38,841 bases of DNA from NCBI RefSeq assembly GCF_009674495.1, contig NZ_WKJN01000043.1, positions 1 to 38,841 on the forward strand, read 5' to 3'. Of the stretch, positions 24,789-33,435 are shown in pieces. Numbering within the stretch: position 1 is the first letter of the stretch; the number at the start of each line of letters is the position of its first letter. Made by a program: the position numbers and the translations under genes. The notes under the pieces are model-generated. The model was not told the DNA's origin, ran no database searches, and saw nothing but the letters and a program-made list of their open reading frames with translations. Origin of the DNA: Duganella alba. Its GTDB lineage: Bacteria > Pseudomonadota > Gammaproteobacteria > Burkholderiales > Burkholderiaceae_D.

Positions 24789-27700
24789 GGCGCGTCACCT
24801 TTGCCCTGGCCTTGGTGGCCCACCTGCGGCGACAGCAGCGCCGCCTGGTGCGGGTCGCGCGGCGGCGCGGACTTGAAGTGGCGATTGACGCGGCGCGCCA
24901 GGCTGTCGAAGCCGAGGTAGATCACCGGCGTGGTGAACAGCGTCAGCATCTGGCTGACGATCAGGCCGCCGAAGATGGCCAGGCCCAGTGGGCGGCGCAG
25001 TTCGGCGCCCTCGCCCCAGCCCAGCATCAGCGGCACGGCGGCGAACAGCGCCGCCAGCGTCGTCATCAGGATCGGACGGAAGCGCAGCAGCGCGGCCTGG
25101 TGGATCGCTTCACGCGGCGGCTTGCCTTCGTCGCGTTCCGCCTCGATGGCGAAGTCGATCATCATGATGGCGTTCTTCTTGACGATACCGATCAGCAGGA
25201 TGATGCCGATGATGCCGATCACGCCCAGGTCCTGGCCGGTGATCCACAGCGCCAGCAAGGCGCCGACGCCGGCCGACGGCAGCGTCGACAGGATGGTCAG
25301 CGGGTGGATATAGCTTTCATACAGCACGCCCAGCACGATGTAGACGCAGACCACGGCGGCCAGAATCAGCCACAGCTGGTTGTTCAGCGAGTTCTGATAA
25401 GCGCCGGAAGCGCCGAGGAAGGTCAGGGTCACCGAGGCCGGGAACTTGATCTCGGCAGCGGCCTGCTTGATGCTGTCCACCGCCGTGCCCAGCGAAACGC
25501 CCGGCGCGGTGTCGAAGCCCAGGGTGGTGGCCGGATACTGCGCCACGTGCGTCACCTGCAGCGGCGCCTGGCGTTCGGTGACGTTGGCCACCGCCGACAG
25601 CGGCGTCGGTTTGCCGGAGCCGGTGCGCAGTTGCAGGTTGCCCAGGTCGGCCGGGGTGCTGATGTCGTCGCGGCGCGCTTCCAGAATCACGCGGTACTGG
25701 TTGGTCTCGGTGAAGATGGTCGAGACGATGCGCTGGCCAAAGGCGCTATACAAGGCATCGTCGATCGAGGCGGCGGTGACCGACAGGCGCGAGGCCGTGT
25801 CCCGGTCCACCGTGACATAGGCGGCGGCGGCGCTGGCGCCGACGTCGGAGGTGACGTTGCGCAGCTCCTGCTTGGTGCGCATCTGCGCTTCCAGCTTGGT
25901 GGCCCACTCGTTGACGCTGGCGTTGTCGGCGCCTTCGATCGACACGCGGAACTGGGTCGGGCCGGTTTCGGCGTCGATGGTCAAGTCCTGGGTCGGTTGC
26001 AGGAACAGCGTCAGGCCGGGGATCTCGGCCACGCGGTTGCGCAGGCGGTCCATGATGTCCTGCTGCTTGCCGCTGCGGTCGTGTTTCAGGTTGATCAGCA
26101 TGCTGCCAGTATGGAGCATGGTGTTGTTGGCCGCGTCCACGCCCACCACGGAGCTGAGGTTCTCGACCGCCGGATCCTGCAGGATGATCTTGGCCGCCTG
26201 CTGCTGCAGCGCCGCCATCTTGTCATAGGAGACGGCCTTGCCGGTTTCCAGGCGCGCCTGCAGCTGGCCGGTGTCCTGGGTCGGGAACAGGCCCTTCGGA
26301 ATCACCACGTACAGCAGCGCCGTCAGCAGCAAGGTGCCCAGCGCCACCAGCAGCGTCAGGCCGCTATGTTCGATGACCCAGGTCAGCGAGCGGTCATAGT
26401 GGCCGATGACCCAGTCGAAGAACTGCTGGAAGCGCTGCGCGAAGCGCGACGGCTTTTCGTCGGCGTGGTTCTTCAGCCAACGCGCCGACATCATCGGCAC
26501 CAGCGTCAGCGACACCACGGCGGAGATCAGGATGGTGATCGCCAGCGAGATCGCGAATTCGCGGAACAAGCGGCCCACCACATCGCCCATGAACAGCAGC
26601 GGGATCAGCACGGCGATCAGCGACACCGTCAGCGAGATGATGGTGAAGCCGATCTGCTTGGCGCCTTTCAGCGCGGCGGCCATCGGCGTTTCGCCCTCTT
26701 CGATGTAGCGCGCGATGTTCTCGATCATGACGATGGCGTCATCGACCACGAAACCGGTGGCGATGGTCAGCGCCATCAGCGACAGGTTGTTCAGGCTGTA
26801 GCCCAGCAAATACATCACGCCGCAGGTGCCGATCAGCGAGATCGGCACCGACAGGCTGGCGATGATGGTGGCGCGCAGGCTGTGCAGGAAGGCGAAGATC
26901 ACCAGCACCACCAGCACCACGGCCAGCACCAGTTCCATCTCCACGTGTTCGACCGAGGCGCGGATACCGGTGGTGCGGTCGCTCAGCACCTCGACATGCA
27001 TGGCGCCGGGCAGCGCGGCCTGCAGTTCCGGCAGGCGCGCCTTGATGGCGTCCACGGTGGCGATGACGTTGGCGCCGGGCTGGCGCTGCACGTTCAGGAT
27101 GATCGCCTGCTTGATGCCGGAAGGGGCGCCGGACCAGGCGCCCAGTTCGACGTTCTCGGCGCTGTCGATGACTTGCGCGACGTCGCGCAGGCGCACCGGG
27201 GCGCCGTTTTTATAGGCCAGGATCAGCGACTTGTAGTCGGCCGCCGCCAGCAGCTGGTCGTTGGCGTTGATGCTGTAGGCGCGCGTCGGGCCGTCGAAGC
27301 TGCCCTTGGCGCCGTTGGCGTTGGCGGCGGTGATCGCGGTGCGCAGCGTGTCCAGGCCCAGGCCATACGAGGCCAGCGCGTTGGTGTCGGCTTGAATCCG
27401 CACGGCAGGACGCTGGCCGCCGCTCAGGGTCACCAGGCCGACGCCCGACACCTGGCTGATCTTCAGCGCCAGGCGGGTGTTGACCACGTTCTGCACTTCG
27501 GTCAGCGGCATGGTGTCGGAGGTGATCGCCAGCGTCAGCACCGGCGCGTCGGCCGGATTGACCTTGGCGTACACCGGCGGCGCCGGCAGGTCGGTCGGCA
27601 GCAGCGAGGTGCCGGCGTTGATCGCGGCCTGCACTTCCTGCTCGGCCACGTCCAGCGTCTGACCCAGGCCGAATTGCAGCGTGATGATGGAGACGCCGGC

Positions 27701-27955
27701 GGCGCTGGTGGAACTCATGCGCGTCAGGCCGGCCATCTGGCCGAACTGGCGCTCCAGCGGCGCGGTCACCGTCTGGCCCATCACTTCCGGACTACCGCCC
27801 GGATACAGCGTTTGAACCTGGATGGTCGGGAAGTCCACCTGCGGCAGCGCCGACAACGGCAGGAACTTGAAACCGACGATACCCGCCAGGACGATCGCCA
27901 GCATCAGCAGCGAGGTCGCTACCGGACGCTGGATGAAGGGTGCGGATGGACTCAT
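24785..27955 (-). CDS. mdtB: RND efflux permease, MdtB/MuxB type
   Basis: 1056-residue inner-membrane RND transporter, first permease of the operon. It starts FIQRPVATSLLMLAIVLAG. TM4 contains TGFVVDDAIVMIEN with the proton-relay Asp pair. Other family segments are DVVGRLFREFAISLAITIL, YIVLGVLYESYIHPLTILSTLPSAGVG and GIVKKNAIMMIDFAIE. The length is close to MdtB (1040). In E. coli MdtB2C1 heterotrimers export bile salts and novobiocin; the substrate here is unknown. Its ATG overlaps the adaptor stop (ATGA) and its stop overlaps the mdtC start (ATGA), which should hold the two permeases at fixed stoichiometry. It differs from the neighbouring permease by lacking the low-complexity insertion. 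Confidence 0.95.
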   Translation of the reverse strand: MSPSAPFIQRPVATSLLMLAIVLAGIVGFKFLPLSALPQVDFPTIQVQTLYPGGSPEVMGQTVTAPLERQFGQMAGLTRMSSTSAAGVSIITLQFGLGQTLDVAEQEVQAAINAGTSLLPTDLPAPPVYAKVNPADAPVLTLAITSDTMPLTEVQNVVNTRLALKISQVSGVGLVTLSGGQRPAVRIQADTNALASYGLGLDTLRTAITAANANGAKGSFDGPTRAYSINANDQLLAAADYKSLILAYKNGAPVRLRDVAQVIDSAENVELGAWSGAPSGIKQAIILNVQRQPGANVIATVDAIKARLPELQAALPGAMHVEVLSDRTTGIRASVEHVEMELVLAVVLVVLVIFAFLHSLRATIIASLSVPISLIGTCGVMYLLGYSLNNLSLMALTIATGFVVDDAIVMIENIARYIEEGETPMAAALKGAKQIGFTIISLTVSLIAVLIPLLFMGDVVGRLFREFAISLAITILISAVVSLTLVPMMSARWLKNHADEKPSRFAQRFQQFFDWVIGHYDRSLTWVIEHSGLTLLVALGTLLLTALLYVVIPKGLFPTQDTGQLQARLETGKAVSYDKMAALQQQAAKIILQDPAVENLSSVVGVDAANNTMLHTGSMLINLKHDRSGKQQDIMDRLRNRVAEIPGLTLFLQPTQDLTIDAETGPTQFRVSIEGADNASVNEWATKLEAQMRTKQELRNVTSDVGASAAAAYVTVDRDTASRLSVTAASIDDALYSAFGQRIVSTIFTETNQYRVILEARRDDISTPADLGNLQLRTGSGKPTPLSAVANVTERQAPLQVTHVAQYPATTLGFDTAPGVSLGTAVDSIKQAAAEIKFPASVTLTFLGASGAYQNSLNNQLWLILAAVVCVYIVLGVLYESYIHPLTILSTLPSAGVGALLALWITGQDLGVIGIIGIILLIGIVKKNAIMMIDFAIEAERDEGKPPREAIHQAALLRFRPILMTTLAALFAAVPLMLGWGEGAELRRPLGLAIFGGLIVSQMLTLFTTPVIYLGFDSLARRVNRHFKSAPPRDPHQAALLSPQVGHQGQGKGDAP

Positions 27956-29265
27956 TGTTTCGCGGCGCCTTCCTTGTTACGGCGATGATGTTCGCCGTTC
28001 GGCGACGACGCCGCGCCACCGGCGCCGGCCGGCTTGGCGCCCGGCAGCGTGACCTTGGCGCCCTCCTTCAGGCGGTCGGCGCCTTCGGTGATGACTTGTT
28101 CGCCCAGTTTCAGGCCCTCGGTGACCTGCACCTTGTCGACCGTGGCGGCGCCGCGCTTGACCGGACGCACGGTGACGGTCTTGTCTTCCTTGAGCACGTA
28201 GACGAAGTCGCCGCTGGTGCCGTGACGCAGCGCGTTCACCGGCACCATGATGGCGTCCTTGATGGTGTTCAGTTCCAGCCGCACGTTGACGAACTGGCTC
28301 GGGAACAGCGTCAGCTTGCCGTTGGCGAAGCGCGCCTTGGCCTTGACGGTGCCGGTCTGGGTGTCGATCTGGTTGTCCATGGCCTTGAAGGCGCCGCTGT
28401 CGAGCGTCGCGGTGCGGGTGCGGTCCAGCGCCAGCGCCGGCAGCGTGGCGCCGTCGTTGACGCGCTGCGCCACGCCGGGCACGCTGTCCTGCGGGATCGA
28501 GAATTCGACGTCGATCGGCGACAGCTGGGTGATCACGGCGATGCCGGTGGTGTCGCTGGAGCCGACCAGGTTGCCGATATCGACCACGCGCAGGCCCACG
28601 CGGCCGGAGATCGGCGCGATCACCTTGGTGTAGCCCAGATTCAGCCTGGCCGTGCCTTCGGCCGCCTTGTCGGTCAGCACGGTGCCTTCCAGCTGCTTGA
28701 CCAGCGCCGCCTGCGTGTCCACGTCCTGGCGGGCGATCGAGTCCTGGGTCAGCAGGGTGCGGTAGCGGTTCAGCGTCAGCTTGGCGTTTTCCAGCTGCGC
28801 TTCATCGCGTTGACGGGTGCCGGTGGCTTGCATCAGCGCCATCTCGAACTGGCGCGGATCGATCTGCGCCAGCACCTGGCCGGCCTTGACCATCTGGCCT
28901 TCCTTGAACAACACGGATTGCAGGATGCCAGACACCTGCGGACGCACCGTGGTGGTGGCCGCCGCCGTCACCGTGCCGAGCGCTTCCAGCGTGACCGGGA
29001 TGTCGGCTTTTTCCGCCGTCGCCACGCCGACCGTGGTGGCCGGCATGCGCCGCCCGCCGCCGCCAGGACCACCGGGACCGCCAGGGCCAGGACCGCCAGG
29101 ACCTTGGGCGCCGGGCGCGCCGGCCGGCGTTGCCGGCTGATGCGTCAGGTACCAGGCCAATCCGCCCAACCCGGCCATGGCGGCGACGGCGATCACACTG
29201 CCGAGAATCTTGCGGCTGCGCTTGGGTGGGTTGGCATTCAAAGTCGGCTTGGCTTGCGAATCCAT
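27952..29265 (-). CDS. mdtA: RND efflux periplasmic adaptor, MdtA/MuxA type
   Basis: 437-residue membrane-fusion protein joining the permeases to the outer-membrane factor. A basic N-terminus (KRSRK) and one hydrophobic anchor (residues 19-40, ILGSVIAVAAMAGLGGLAWY) are followed by a Gly/Pro-rich collagen-like linker (residues 47-71). The adaptor core then has lipoyl-type halves (TVRPQVSGILQSVLFKEGQ, then RLNLGYTKVIAPISGRVG), an alpha-hairpin and beta-barrel domains (SPIDVEFSIPQDSV). The C-terminus is Gly/Ala/Lys/His-rich. The ATG at 29265 is preferred over a further upstream in-frame codon because AAAAGGA lies at good spacing before it. It is the first gene of the four-gene operon, divergent from a response regulator. 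Confidence 0.93.
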   Translation of the reverse strand: MDSQAKPTLNANPPKRSRKILGSVIAVAAMAGLGGLAWYLTHQPATPAGAPGAQGPGGPGPGGPGGPGGGGRRMPATTVGVATAEKADIPVTLEALGTVTAAATTTVRPQVSGILQSVLFKEGQMVKAGQVLAQIDPRQFEMALMQATGTRQRDEAQLENAKLTLNRYRTLLTQDSIARQDVDTQAALVKQLEGTVLTDKAAEGTARLNLGYTKVIAPISGRVGLRVVDIGNLVGSSDTTGIAVITQLSPIDVEFSIPQDSVPGVAQRVNDGATLPALALDRTRTATLDSGAFKAMDNQIDTQTGTVKAKARFANGKLTLFPSQFVNVRLELNTIKDAIMVPVNALRHGTSGDFVYVLKEDKTVTVRPVKRGAATVDKVQVTEGLKLGEQVITEGADRLKEGAKVTLPGAKPAGAGGAASSPNGEHHRRNKEGAAKQ

Positions 29266-29501
29266 CGTGGTCCTTTTTCTAGGCGTGCGTGTCCATGGCA
29301 AACGCGCCATGGCGATTAATCCGTGGAATGTAACATACGGCGTTGCGGCTGTCTGTCGGCGCTTGCCCGGGGTTACAAACTCGCTACAAAATCAAGGACT
29401 TTGCGTCGCCCCTGTTAATCTGGCTTTACATATCTTTACCGGGGCGACATCGCTCCTACACGCGCCCGCGCGATACTGCCAGCACTGTCCCGTAGCGTAG
29501 A
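29266..29501. promoter_or_regulatory. Divergent promoter region between mdtA and regulator genes, with direct repeats
   Basis: This 236-base gap separates the efflux operon from its likely regulators. Two repeat pairs are seen: TACAAA at 29374-29379 and 29385-29390 (11-bp period, full context GTTACA-N5-GCTACA, an OmpR-family-like tandem site), and TTTAC at 29425-29429 and 29435-29439 (10-bp period). Both spacings place half-sites on one helical face. They are good candidates for binding by the adjacent response regulator, controlling mdtABC and itself. No confident -10/-35 was assigned. Confidence 0.45.
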
Positions 29502-30239
29502 ATGAACCGCATGAACCCTGTAGACCGAATTTTGCTGGTGGAAGACGATCCACGCCTGGCCGAGATGCTGACCGAGTACCTGAGCCAGGCCAACTTCCGC
29601 GTCACCCACGCGCCCACCGGCCGCCTGGCGATGGAGCATATCGCCGCCGCCGAGATCGACGCCGTGATCCTCGACCTGATGCTGCCCGATATGGACGGCC
29701 TGGATGTGTGCCGCCAGCTGCGCACCACCTCCGACGTGCCGGTGCTGATGCTGACCGCGCGCGGCGACGCCATCGACCGCATCGTCGGCCTGGAAATCGG
29801 CGCCGACGACTACCTGCCCAAGCCTTTCGAGCCGCGCGAGCTGCTGGCGCGCCTGCGCGCCATCCTGCGCCGCCGCGTCGACGTGCGCCACCTGGACGCG
29901 CCGCCCGGCGCCGCCGCCCCGGCCGCCGACAGCTTCCTGCGCTTCGGCCGGCTGGAAATCGACCCGGCCGCGCATGCCGCCAGGCTCGATGGCGTGCCGT
30001 GCGAGCTGACCGCCTACCAGTTCGACCTGCTGCTGGTGCTGGCCAGGCACGCCGGCCGCGTGCTGTCGCGCGACGCGCTGATGGATTTATTGAAGGGCGA
30101 GCCGCTGGAGGCGTTCGACCGCTCGATCGATGTCCACATGTCGCGCATCCGCGCCGCCGTCGAGGACGACCCCAAAAAACCGCGCCGCATCATCACCGTG
30201 CGCGGCGCCGGCTATCTGTTCGCCAAGGTGCAGGACTGA
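29502..30239 (+). CDS. OmpR-family response regulator next to efflux operon
   Basis: 245-residue response regulator. The receiver domain (about 9-122) has Glu14-Asp15-Asp16, phospho-acceptor Asp58 (ILDLMLPDMDG), Thr90 region (MLTARGD) and Lys in YLPKPF. The winged-helix domain (about 145-240) contains ELTAYQFDLLLVLARHAGRVLSRDAL, DRSIDVHMSRIRAAVEDDPKKP and VRGAGYLF. It is CpxR/BaeR-like by style; the position beside mdtABC recalls BaeSR control in E. coli, but the sequence does not settle which. Alternative ATG at 29511. The TGA overlaps the ATG of the histidine kinase (TGATG). Confidence 0.93.
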   Translation: MNRMNPVDRILLVEDDPRLAEMLTEYLSQANFRVTHAPTGRLAMEHIAAAEIDAVILDLMLPDMDGLDVCRQLRTTSDVPVLMLTARGDAIDRIVGLEIGADDYLPKPFEPRELLARLRAILRRRVDVRHLDAPPGAAAPAADSFLRFGRLEIDPAAHAARLDGVPCELTAYQFDLLLVLARHAGRVLSRDALMDLLKGEPLEAFDRSIDVHMSRIRAAVEDDPKKPRRIITVRGAGYLFAKVQD

Positions 30240-31507
30240 TGAAACGCCGCTTTAATCTTGCCCTGATCGGCCTGCCGCGCCTGTACTTCCGCTTTTACGC
30301 CGCCCTGCTGCTGATCCTGGCGCTGTTCTCGGTCGCCACGCTGGAAATCTGGAACCGCACCGGCAGCCCGCTGGAACGCTCCAACCACACGCTGGCGCAG
30401 GTGATGCAGAACGTGCTGGCGCCGCCCGACGCGCCGCCCGAGATGCAGCAGGCCGCCCTGGCCCGCGTCGCCGCCAATCTGAACGACGCCCACATGACGC
30501 TGTACACGCGCGACTGGCGGCCGCTGGCCGTGGTGGGCGAGCTGATACCGGCGCGCCACTGGCGCCGCCAGGGCATGACCGGGCCGCCGCCGGAATCCTT
30601 CGTGCGCCTGCCGGACGGCCGCAAGCTGCTGTCGAGCGAACCGCTGGGCTTCACGCGGCCGAAGGCGATGCTGAACAACGCCCTGCTGCTGGTCGCGCTG
30701 GGCATCGGCGTGGCGGCCTTCCCGCTGGTGCGGCATCTGACCAAGCGGCTGGAGCGCTTGCAGCTGGGGGTGGAAAAGCTCGGCGCCGGCGACCTGACCA
30801 CGCGCGTGCCGGTGGAAGGCAAGGATGAAGTGGCGCGGCTGGCGCAAAGCTTCAACCGCGCCGCCGACCAGATCGAACAATTGGTCGGCGCGCACAAGAC
30901 GCTGCTGGCCAACGCCTCGCACGAGCTGCGCACGCCGCTGGCGCGCATCCGCCTGGCGCTGGAGCTGATCCCGGAAGGCATCGACCCGAAGCGGCGCAAG
31001 GGCCTGGAGCAGGACATCGCCGAGCTGAATCACCTGCTCGATGAAATCCTGCTGGCCAGCCGCCTGGGGGCGATCCAGGAAAACAGCGATACCGAGGAAC
31101 TGGATTTGCTGGCGCTGGCGGCGGAGGAATGCGCGCGCTACGACGACGCCCTGCTGGACGGCGAGTCGGCCGTGATGCGCGGCGATCCGCGCCTGCTGCG
31201 CCGGCTGCTGCGCAACCTGCTGGAAAATGCGCATCGCCATGGCGTGCCGCCGGCCACCGTGAAGATCACGTGCGCCAACCAGGTTGCCACGTTGCGGGTG
31301 TGGGATGAAGGTCCTGGCGTGCAGGATCAGGAATTCGAGCGGGTGTTCGAGCCGTTCTTCCGGCCGCGCGGCACGCTGGATAACAATGGCGCCGGGCTGG
31401 GACTGGCGCTGGTGCGCCAGATCGCGCGCCGCCATGGTGGCGAAGCGCGCTGCGCCCTGATGAAGGATGGGCGCAGCTGCTTCGAAGTGGAACTGCCGCT
31501 AGCCTGA
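30239..31507 (+). CDS. Sensor histidine kinase next to efflux operon
   Basis: 422-residue membrane histidine kinase, partner of the upstream regulator. TM1 is at about 16-38 (YFRFYAALLLILALFSVATL), a short periplasmic domain at about 39-138, and TM2 at about 140-160 (ALLLVALGIGVAAFPLV). HAMP follows (KRLERLQLGVEKLGAGDLTTRV). The phospho-acceptor is His228 in LLANASHELRTPLARIR. ATPase motifs are the N box (LRNLLENAHRHG), G1 (DEGPGV) and G2 (NGAGLGLALV). The small sensor domain contains many Met, Arg and Pro residues. The start is chosen because it overlaps the preceding stop (TGATG) and gives the membrane anchor; a longer upstream reading frame runs inside the regulator gene and is not credible. 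It ends 10 bases before the convergent sppA. Confidence 0.93.
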   Translation: MKRRFNLALIGLPRLYFRFYAALLLILALFSVATLEIWNRTGSPLERSNHTLAQVMQNVLAPPDAPPEMQQAALARVAANLNDAHMTLYTRDWRPLAVVGELIPARHWRRQGMTGPPPESFVRLPDGRKLLSSEPLGFTRPKAMLNNALLLVALGIGVAAFPLVRHLTKRLERLQLGVEKLGAGDLTTRVPVEGKDEVARLAQSFNRAADQIEQLVGAHKTLLANASHELRTPLARIRLALELIPEGIDPKRRKGLEQDIAELNHLLDEILLASRLGAIQENSDTEELDLLALAAEECARYDDALLDGESAVMRGDPRLLRRLLRNLLENAHRHGVPPATVKITCANQVATLRVWDEGPGVQDQEFERVFEPFFRPRGTLDNNGAGLGLALVRQIARRHGGEARCALMKDGRSCFEVELPLA

Positions 31508-31517
31508 CCGTCGCGGG

Positions 31518-33392
31518 TTACGGCGATTCGCACAGGCAGTGGGTGATCGCGGTGAACGGCTTGTGCTGCGCCGTGATCTCCGACAGCCAGCCCAAATCAT
31601 TCGCAATACCGGTCGCCGCGCTTGGCGGCAGGCCGGTGGTGGCCGCGGCGCCCAGCTTCAGCTGCGCCGACACCGCTTGCGCCACCGCCTGCGCGGTACC
31701 GCCGCCGATCATCTCCACAAAGCGATCGAACTTGCTGATGTCACGCTCGACGTACACCACGCGGTAGTCCGCCGGCAGCTTGGCGCGCGACGCCGCCGAT
31801 TTCAGCGCATCGCCATACGAACCCAGACGATCCACCAGGCCGCGATCCTTGGCCTGCGCGCCGGTCCACACACGGCCCTGCGCCACTTCGTTGATCTTCT
31901 CCGGCGTGGTCTTGCGCGCCTGCGCCGCCTTGGTGGTGAACTCGGCGTAGATATGGTTGATGCTGCCCTGGATCACCTGGCCGAAGCGCGGGTCCAGTGG
32001 ACGCAGCGGATTACCGGCGTCGCCCAGCCAGGTGGTCGGCTGGCCGGCGGTGTGGATGCCCAGCTTGTCGATCACCTTGTCGGCGGTCGGCAGGATGGCG
32101 AACACGCCGATCGAACCGGTGATGGTGGTCGGCTCGGCGATCACCTCGTCGGACGACATCGAAATCCAGTAGCCGCCGGAAGCGGCCACATTGCCCATCG
32201 ACACCACCACTGGCTTGCCGGCGGCGCGCGTCAGTTCCAGCTCGCGGCGGATCAGCTCCGAAGCGAAGGCGCTGCCGCCCGGCGAATCGATGCGCAGCAC
32301 CACCGCCTTGATGTTGTTGTCCTCGCGCGCCATGCGGATCAGCTTCGAGGTCGAGTCGCCGCCGATCGAACCGGGACCGGCGCTGCCGTCGCTGATTTCG
32401 CCCTGCGCCACGATCACGCCGACGGCGTCGCCGGTCAGCTTGTGCGGCACGCGGGTCAGGTAGTCGTCGAAGGCCACCTGGCGGAAGCTCTTGCCGTCGG
32501 CGTCGGCGACGCCGCGCTTGGTCATCATCTGGCGGATTTCATCCTTGGTCTTCAGGCCGTCGACCAGCTTTTCCGCCACCGACAGCTTGGCCAGGTCGCC
32601 ATTCACGGCCGCCACCTGCGCCGGCAGGTCGTTGATGGTCTTCATGATCTGCCCTGCCGGCAGCTTGCGCGCCTTCTCGACATTGTCGGTGTAGGACGTC
32701 CACAGCGCGTTGTTCAGATACGATTCCGCCTCGCTGGCCGCCTGCGACGGGCCGTTGGCGATGTAGGGCTCGCCGAAGCTCTTGTAGGTGCCGACGCGCA
32801 GCAGGTTGACCGTGACGCCCAGCTTGTCCAGCGCGTCGCGGTAGTAGTTGCGATAGCGGCCGAAGCCTTCGATCATGACCATGCCCATCGGATGCAGATA
32901 GACTTCGCTGGCGTGCGCGGCCAGCAGGTACTGGCGCTGGTCGTAGCTCGCGCCCCAGGCGATCACCGGCTTGCCGGCGGCCTTGAAGCGGTCGATGGCG
33001 GCAGCCACTTCACGCAGCGAAGCCTGGCCGGCGCCCTGCAGGTCGTCGGTCAGCAGCACGGCGGCATCCACGTTCGGGTCCCTGGCGGCGGTGTCCAGCA
33101 CGGCCAGCACGTCGCGCAACTGGATCATCTTGTGCACTTCGGCGCCGCGCGCGTTGGCCAGCAGCGCGTCGGTGGCGTTGACGCTGGACTGTTCGACCAG
33201 TTGGCCCTTCAGATCCAGCACCAGCGTGGTCTTCGGTTGCAGCGGCTTGGCGCCGCCGCCGAAGATCGCATACAGCAGCACCAGCACGATCGCCAGGAAA
33301 ATCAGGTTCAGCACCGTGCGGCGGCTGGCGTCCAGCGCGCGCCAGAAAAAGCCGAAGCCGCGACGGACATAGGAAAACGGGGATTGACTCAT
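31518..33392 (-). CDS. sppA: Signal peptide peptidase SppA, 67-kDa type
   Basis: 624-residue inner-membrane serine protease of family S49 that degrades cleaved signal peptides. The N-terminal anchor is at about residues 24-45 (TVLNLIFLAIVLVLLYAIF). Two tandem S49 repeats form the fold, as in E. coli SppA (618 residues). The catalytic Lys/Ser dyad is Lys204 in VGTYKSFGEPY and Ser405 in NVAASGGYWIS; the E. coli residues are Lys209 and Ser409. VLRIDSPGGSAFASELI precedes the active Ser. The ATG at 33392 (MSQSPFSYV) is preferred over a long upstream in-frame extension, and GGAGT lies before it. The sodium symporter stop is 43 bases upstream on the same strand, so the two may be co-transcribed. Confidence 0.93.
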   Translation of the reverse strand: MSQSPFSYVRRGFGFFWRALDASRRTVLNLIFLAIVLVLLYAIFGGGAKPLQPKTTLVLDLKGQLVEQSSVNATDALLANARGAEVHKMIQLRDVLAVLDTAARDPNVDAAVLLTDDLQGAGQASLREVAAAIDRFKAAGKPVIAWGASYDQRQYLLAAHASEVYLHPMGMVMIEGFGRYRNYYRDALDKLGVTVNLLRVGTYKSFGEPYIANGPSQAASEAESYLNNALWTSYTDNVEKARKLPAGQIMKTINDLPAQVAAVNGDLAKLSVAEKLVDGLKTKDEIRQMMTKRGVADADGKSFRQVAFDDYLTRVPHKLTGDAVGVIVAQGEISDGSAGPGSIGGDSTSKLIRMAREDNNIKAVVLRIDSPGGSAFASELIRRELELTRAAGKPVVVSMGNVAASGGYWISMSSDEVIAEPTTITGSIGVFAILPTADKVIDKLGIHTAGQPTTWLGDAGNPLRPLDPRFGQVIQGSINHIYAEFTTKAAQARKTTPEKINEVAQGRVWTGAQAKDRGLVDRLGSYGDALKSAASRAKLPADYRVVYVERDISKFDRFVEMIGGGTAQAVAQAVSAQLKLGAAATTGLPPSAATGIANDLGWLSEITAQHKPFTAITHCLCESP

Positions 33393-33435
33393 CAACACTC
33401 CAGTGGTTGCGTAATTTGCAATGATAATACAGCGC

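Noticed and set aside
21510..27988. Very long plus-strand open frames (over 1000 codons each) opposite the RND permeases.
   Set aside because: They are Arg/His/Gln/Gly-rich antisense shadows of the GC-rich permease genes; the minus-strand products match RND family motifs end to end.
29053..29127. Gly/Pro tract considered as a possible frameshift or sequencing artefact.
   Set aside because: The adaptor frame is continuous and well conserved on both sides, so it is a real in-frame linker.
29708..30238. N-terminal extension of the second histidine kinase inside the regulator gene.
   Set aside because: The upstream part is an out-of-frame shadow of the response regulator; the ATG at 30239 gives TGATG coupling and the membrane anchor.
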